From Gimesia alba (GTDB lineage: Bacteria > Planctomycetota > Planctomycetia > Planctomycetales > Planctomycetaceae), in assembly GCF_007744675.1 (NCBI RefSeq), contig NZ_CP036269.1:3637546-3701545 (forward strand): a stretch of DNA of 64,000 nucleotides, read 5' to 3'. Every line of letters begins with the position of its first letter. Position 1 is the stretch's first letter. Below the pieces are notes generated by a model. It was not told the origin of the DNA, did no database searches, and was given only the letters and a program-made list of their open reading frames with translations. This document shows positions 62,404 to 64,000 of the stretch, in pieces. The position numbers and the translations under genes were made by a program.

Positions 62404-64000
62404 TTATGTCAGCACGGTTTCGGGGAAATGATCGGGAATCTCAGCCGGATCGAGGAAGGTCTGGAACCACATTTCCAAAACAAGGAGCGACCAGAGGCGG
62501 GCGCTGTGATCCCATTGCAGATTCAGATGCTCGCTGATGAGTTGTTCGACGGCAGCGGGATTAAAAATCTGTCGATCCCGGGCACGCTGGCTCATGAGTA
62601 CGTCAAACAGCAGCGGTTTGAGTTCATTGCGGAACCAGTGATTGAGGGGCACGCCGAAGCCCATTTTCTTACGGGTCTGAATTGATTCGGGGAGCAGATC
62701 AGAAAAGGTGTCCGTCAGAATTTGTTTGCCTCGGCCTTTGTGCATTTTGAGATTAAGGGGCATGGCTGCGGCGAGCTCGGCGACACGGTGATCGAGAAAC
62801 GGGCTGCGGCATTCAAGGCTGTGGGCCATGCTGGCGATATCGACTTTCGTCAGAATATCACAGGGAAGATAGGTCTGGACATCGGTGGCTGTGGTGCGGG
62901 TGACAAAATCACGATCGGGACAAAGCTGATAGGCGTCCAGCAGAAACTGATCGGCGTCGAATGTGTTTAACTGTTCCCGGAATTCGGGAGCATACATTTC
63001 GTGCCGACGTTCCGTATCAAAGATGCCGACCCATTTCAGATAGCGGCGTTCCGGGGGAACAGCGAGGCCTGCGAGAAAACGTTTGACGCGGCGGCGGAAT
63101 GATTTTTGTTCGACCGACGCGGGCAGTTTTTGCCAGATGGAAGCGGTCATCATTTTTCTCATCATGGTCGGGAGGCGATCGAACCACTGAGAGAGTGCGA
63201 CCGCGCGATAGCGATCATAACCGGCGAAGAGTTCGTCGCCGCCGTCTCCTGATAGTGATACGGTGACTTCCTGCCGCGTGACTTGGGAGAGGTACATTGT
63301 CGGAATGGCGCTGCTGTCGGCGAAGGGTTCATCGTAATGCCAGGCAAGTCGAGGCAGCATTTCCAGCGCCTCAGGTTCCACGACATATTCGTGATGGTCG
63401 GTTCCCAGCATCTTGGCGGCTTCCCGCGCGTAGCTGCGTTCATCGAACTGTTTTACCGGGAAGCCGATCGAAAACGTATGTACGGGGCGGTCGGACATAC
63501 TCTGCATGAGGCCGGCGATGATGGTGGAATCAATGCCGCCTGAGAGAAAGGCGCCTAACGGGACATCGCTGCGCATGCGAATTTTGACGGACTCAGTGAG
63601 TGTTTCGCGGAGTGCGTCTGACCATTGCTGAGGTGTTTTGAACGGGAACTGCAGGTTAGAAGCCGGGTTCTCGTACGGAGGTTTCCAGTAGCGTTCGACG
63701 GTGAGTTTGCCTTGTTCGTAGATGGCGCGGTGCGCTGGCGGGAGTTTCTGATACCCTTTCAGAATCGACCAGGGATGTGGCACATATTGATAAGCGAGAA
63801 ACAGATCGATGGCATGCGGATCGACGGTTCTGCTGGCGTCCGGCAATTGTAGTAATGATTTCAATTCACTGGCGAAACTGAGCGAGTTGGCTGTTTCGCG
63901 GTAAAACAAGGGTTTCTGTCCGATGCGGTCGCGTGCCAGAAACAGTCGCTGGTGGCGTTCGTCCCAGATGGCAAACGCGAACATGCCTCGCAGACGTTCT
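62404..64000 (-). CDS. asnB: Asparagine synthase (glutamine-hydrolysing), partial at window edge
   Basis: Only the C-terminal portion lies in the window; the frame continues past 64000 through RLRGMFAFAIWDERHQRLFLARDRIGQKPLFY, the middle of the glutamine amidotransferase domain. The ATP-pyrophosphatase motif LSGGIDSTIIAGLM is intact, and SLSGDGGDELFAGYDRY and LTKVDIASMAHSLECRSPFLDHRVAELA are typical of the synthetase domain. It makes asparagine from aspartate, or amidates an exopolysaccharide or peptidoglycan precursor, as in many AsnB-like paralogues. The N-terminal catalytic Cys2 cannot be checked here. Confidence 0.9.
   Translation of the reverse strand, partial: ERLRGMFAFAIWDERHQRLFLARDRIGQKPLFYRETANSLSFASELKSLLQLPDASRTVDPHAIDLFLAYQYVPHPWSILKGYQKLPPAHRAIYEQGKLTVERYWKPPYENPASNLQFPFKTPQQWSDALRETLTESVKIRMRSDVPLGAFLSGGIDSTIIAGLMQSMSDRPVHTFSIGFPVKQFDERSYAREAAKMLGTDHHEYVVEPEALEMLPRLAWHYDEPFADSSAIPTMYLSQVTRQEVTVSLSGDGGDELFAGYDRYRAVALSQWFDRLPTMMRKMMTASIWQKLPASVEQKSFRRRVKRFLAGLAVPPERRYLKWVGIFDTERRHEMYAPEFREQLNTFDADQFLLDAYQLCPDRDFVTRTTATDVQTYLPCDILTKVDIASMAHSLECRSPFLDHRVAELAAAMPLNLKMHKGRGKQILTDTFSDLLPESIQTRKKMGFGVPLNHWFRNELKPLLFDVLMSQRARDRQIFNPAAVEQLISEHLNLQWDHSARLWSLLVLEMWFQTFLDPAEIPDHFPETVLT

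Noticed and set aside
61694-62431. 245-residue plus-strand open frame over the PQQ-propeller gene
   Set aside because: Antisense shadow of a clear beta-propeller protein with a signal peptide.
1-64000. CRISPR array, tRNA, rRNA, insertion sequence, prophage or integron
   Set aside because: I looked for evenly spaced direct repeats, cloverleaf-like segments, transposase motifs and terminal inverted repeats and found none that stand up.

Overview
The window looks like chromosomal DNA from a planctomycete, most likely of the Gimesia/Planctomyces type. The main reasons are families that are largely confined to that phylum: two DUF1549/DUF1553 cytochrome-c proteins (12885-15530, 32242-37383), each followed by a DUF1501 Tat-exported protein, a DUF1559 'H-X9-DG' prepilin-like protein, redoxin/heme/copper-monooxygenase fusions, and secreted PQQ-propeller, NPCBM and HEAT-like proteins. 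Base composition looks near balanced. Several genes appear to start with TTG or GTG after a clear Shine-Dalgarno. I see no rRNA, tRNA, CRISPR array, insertion sequence, phage module or integrase. The asparagine synthetase at the right edge runs out of the window, and the first gene may run out on the left.

Layout: 1-5.8 kb holds a hypothetical gene, a GAF/PAS hybrid histidine kinase, a trans-aconitate methyltransferase and a PhyH dioxygenase. 5.9-8.1 kb (minus) is a YdeP/FdhA-type molybdopterin oxidoreductase. 8.3-12.7 kb pairs a multidomain redoxin-heme-copper-EF-hand protein with an RND exporter. 12.9-18.3 kb is a DUF1549/1553, DUF1501 and M14 peptidase set behind a good sigma70-type promoter. 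18.6-20.3 kb (minus) is a polyamine pair, speD plus a deoxyhypusine-synthase-like gene. 20.8-23.5 kb (minus) has a DUF1559 protein, a cysteine-rich small protein and an alpha/beta hydrolase. 23.9-28.3 kb has a CheX-REC fusion, then a pterin/folate group (pteridine-reductase-like SDR, folB, folK) interrupted by a pyruvyl-transferase-like gene on the other strand. 28.7-31.7 kb has three Tad pilin-like/VWA genes closed by a strong terminator. 32.2-38.9 kb is a WD40-containing DUF1549/1553 protein plus DUF1501, again closed by a strong terminator. 39-40.1 kb is an AlkC-like DNA repair protein.

40.4-58.95 kb is the most striking part: twelve tightly spaced or overlapping genes on one strand. The core is MoxR ATPase, DUF58, BatA-like and VWA membrane proteins. 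It is extended by a large membrane protein, coiled-coil and low-complexity exported proteins, an NPCBM/PA14 protein and a HEAT-tailed protein, and preceded by PQQ-propeller, SIMPL and alpha/alpha-toroid proteins. It reads as one envelope-assembly or quality-control operon of planctomycete type, and most of its accessory members have no assigned function. The right end (59-64 kb, minus) carries a site-2 protease, pgsA, a PQQ-propeller protein and asnB-type asparagine synthetase.
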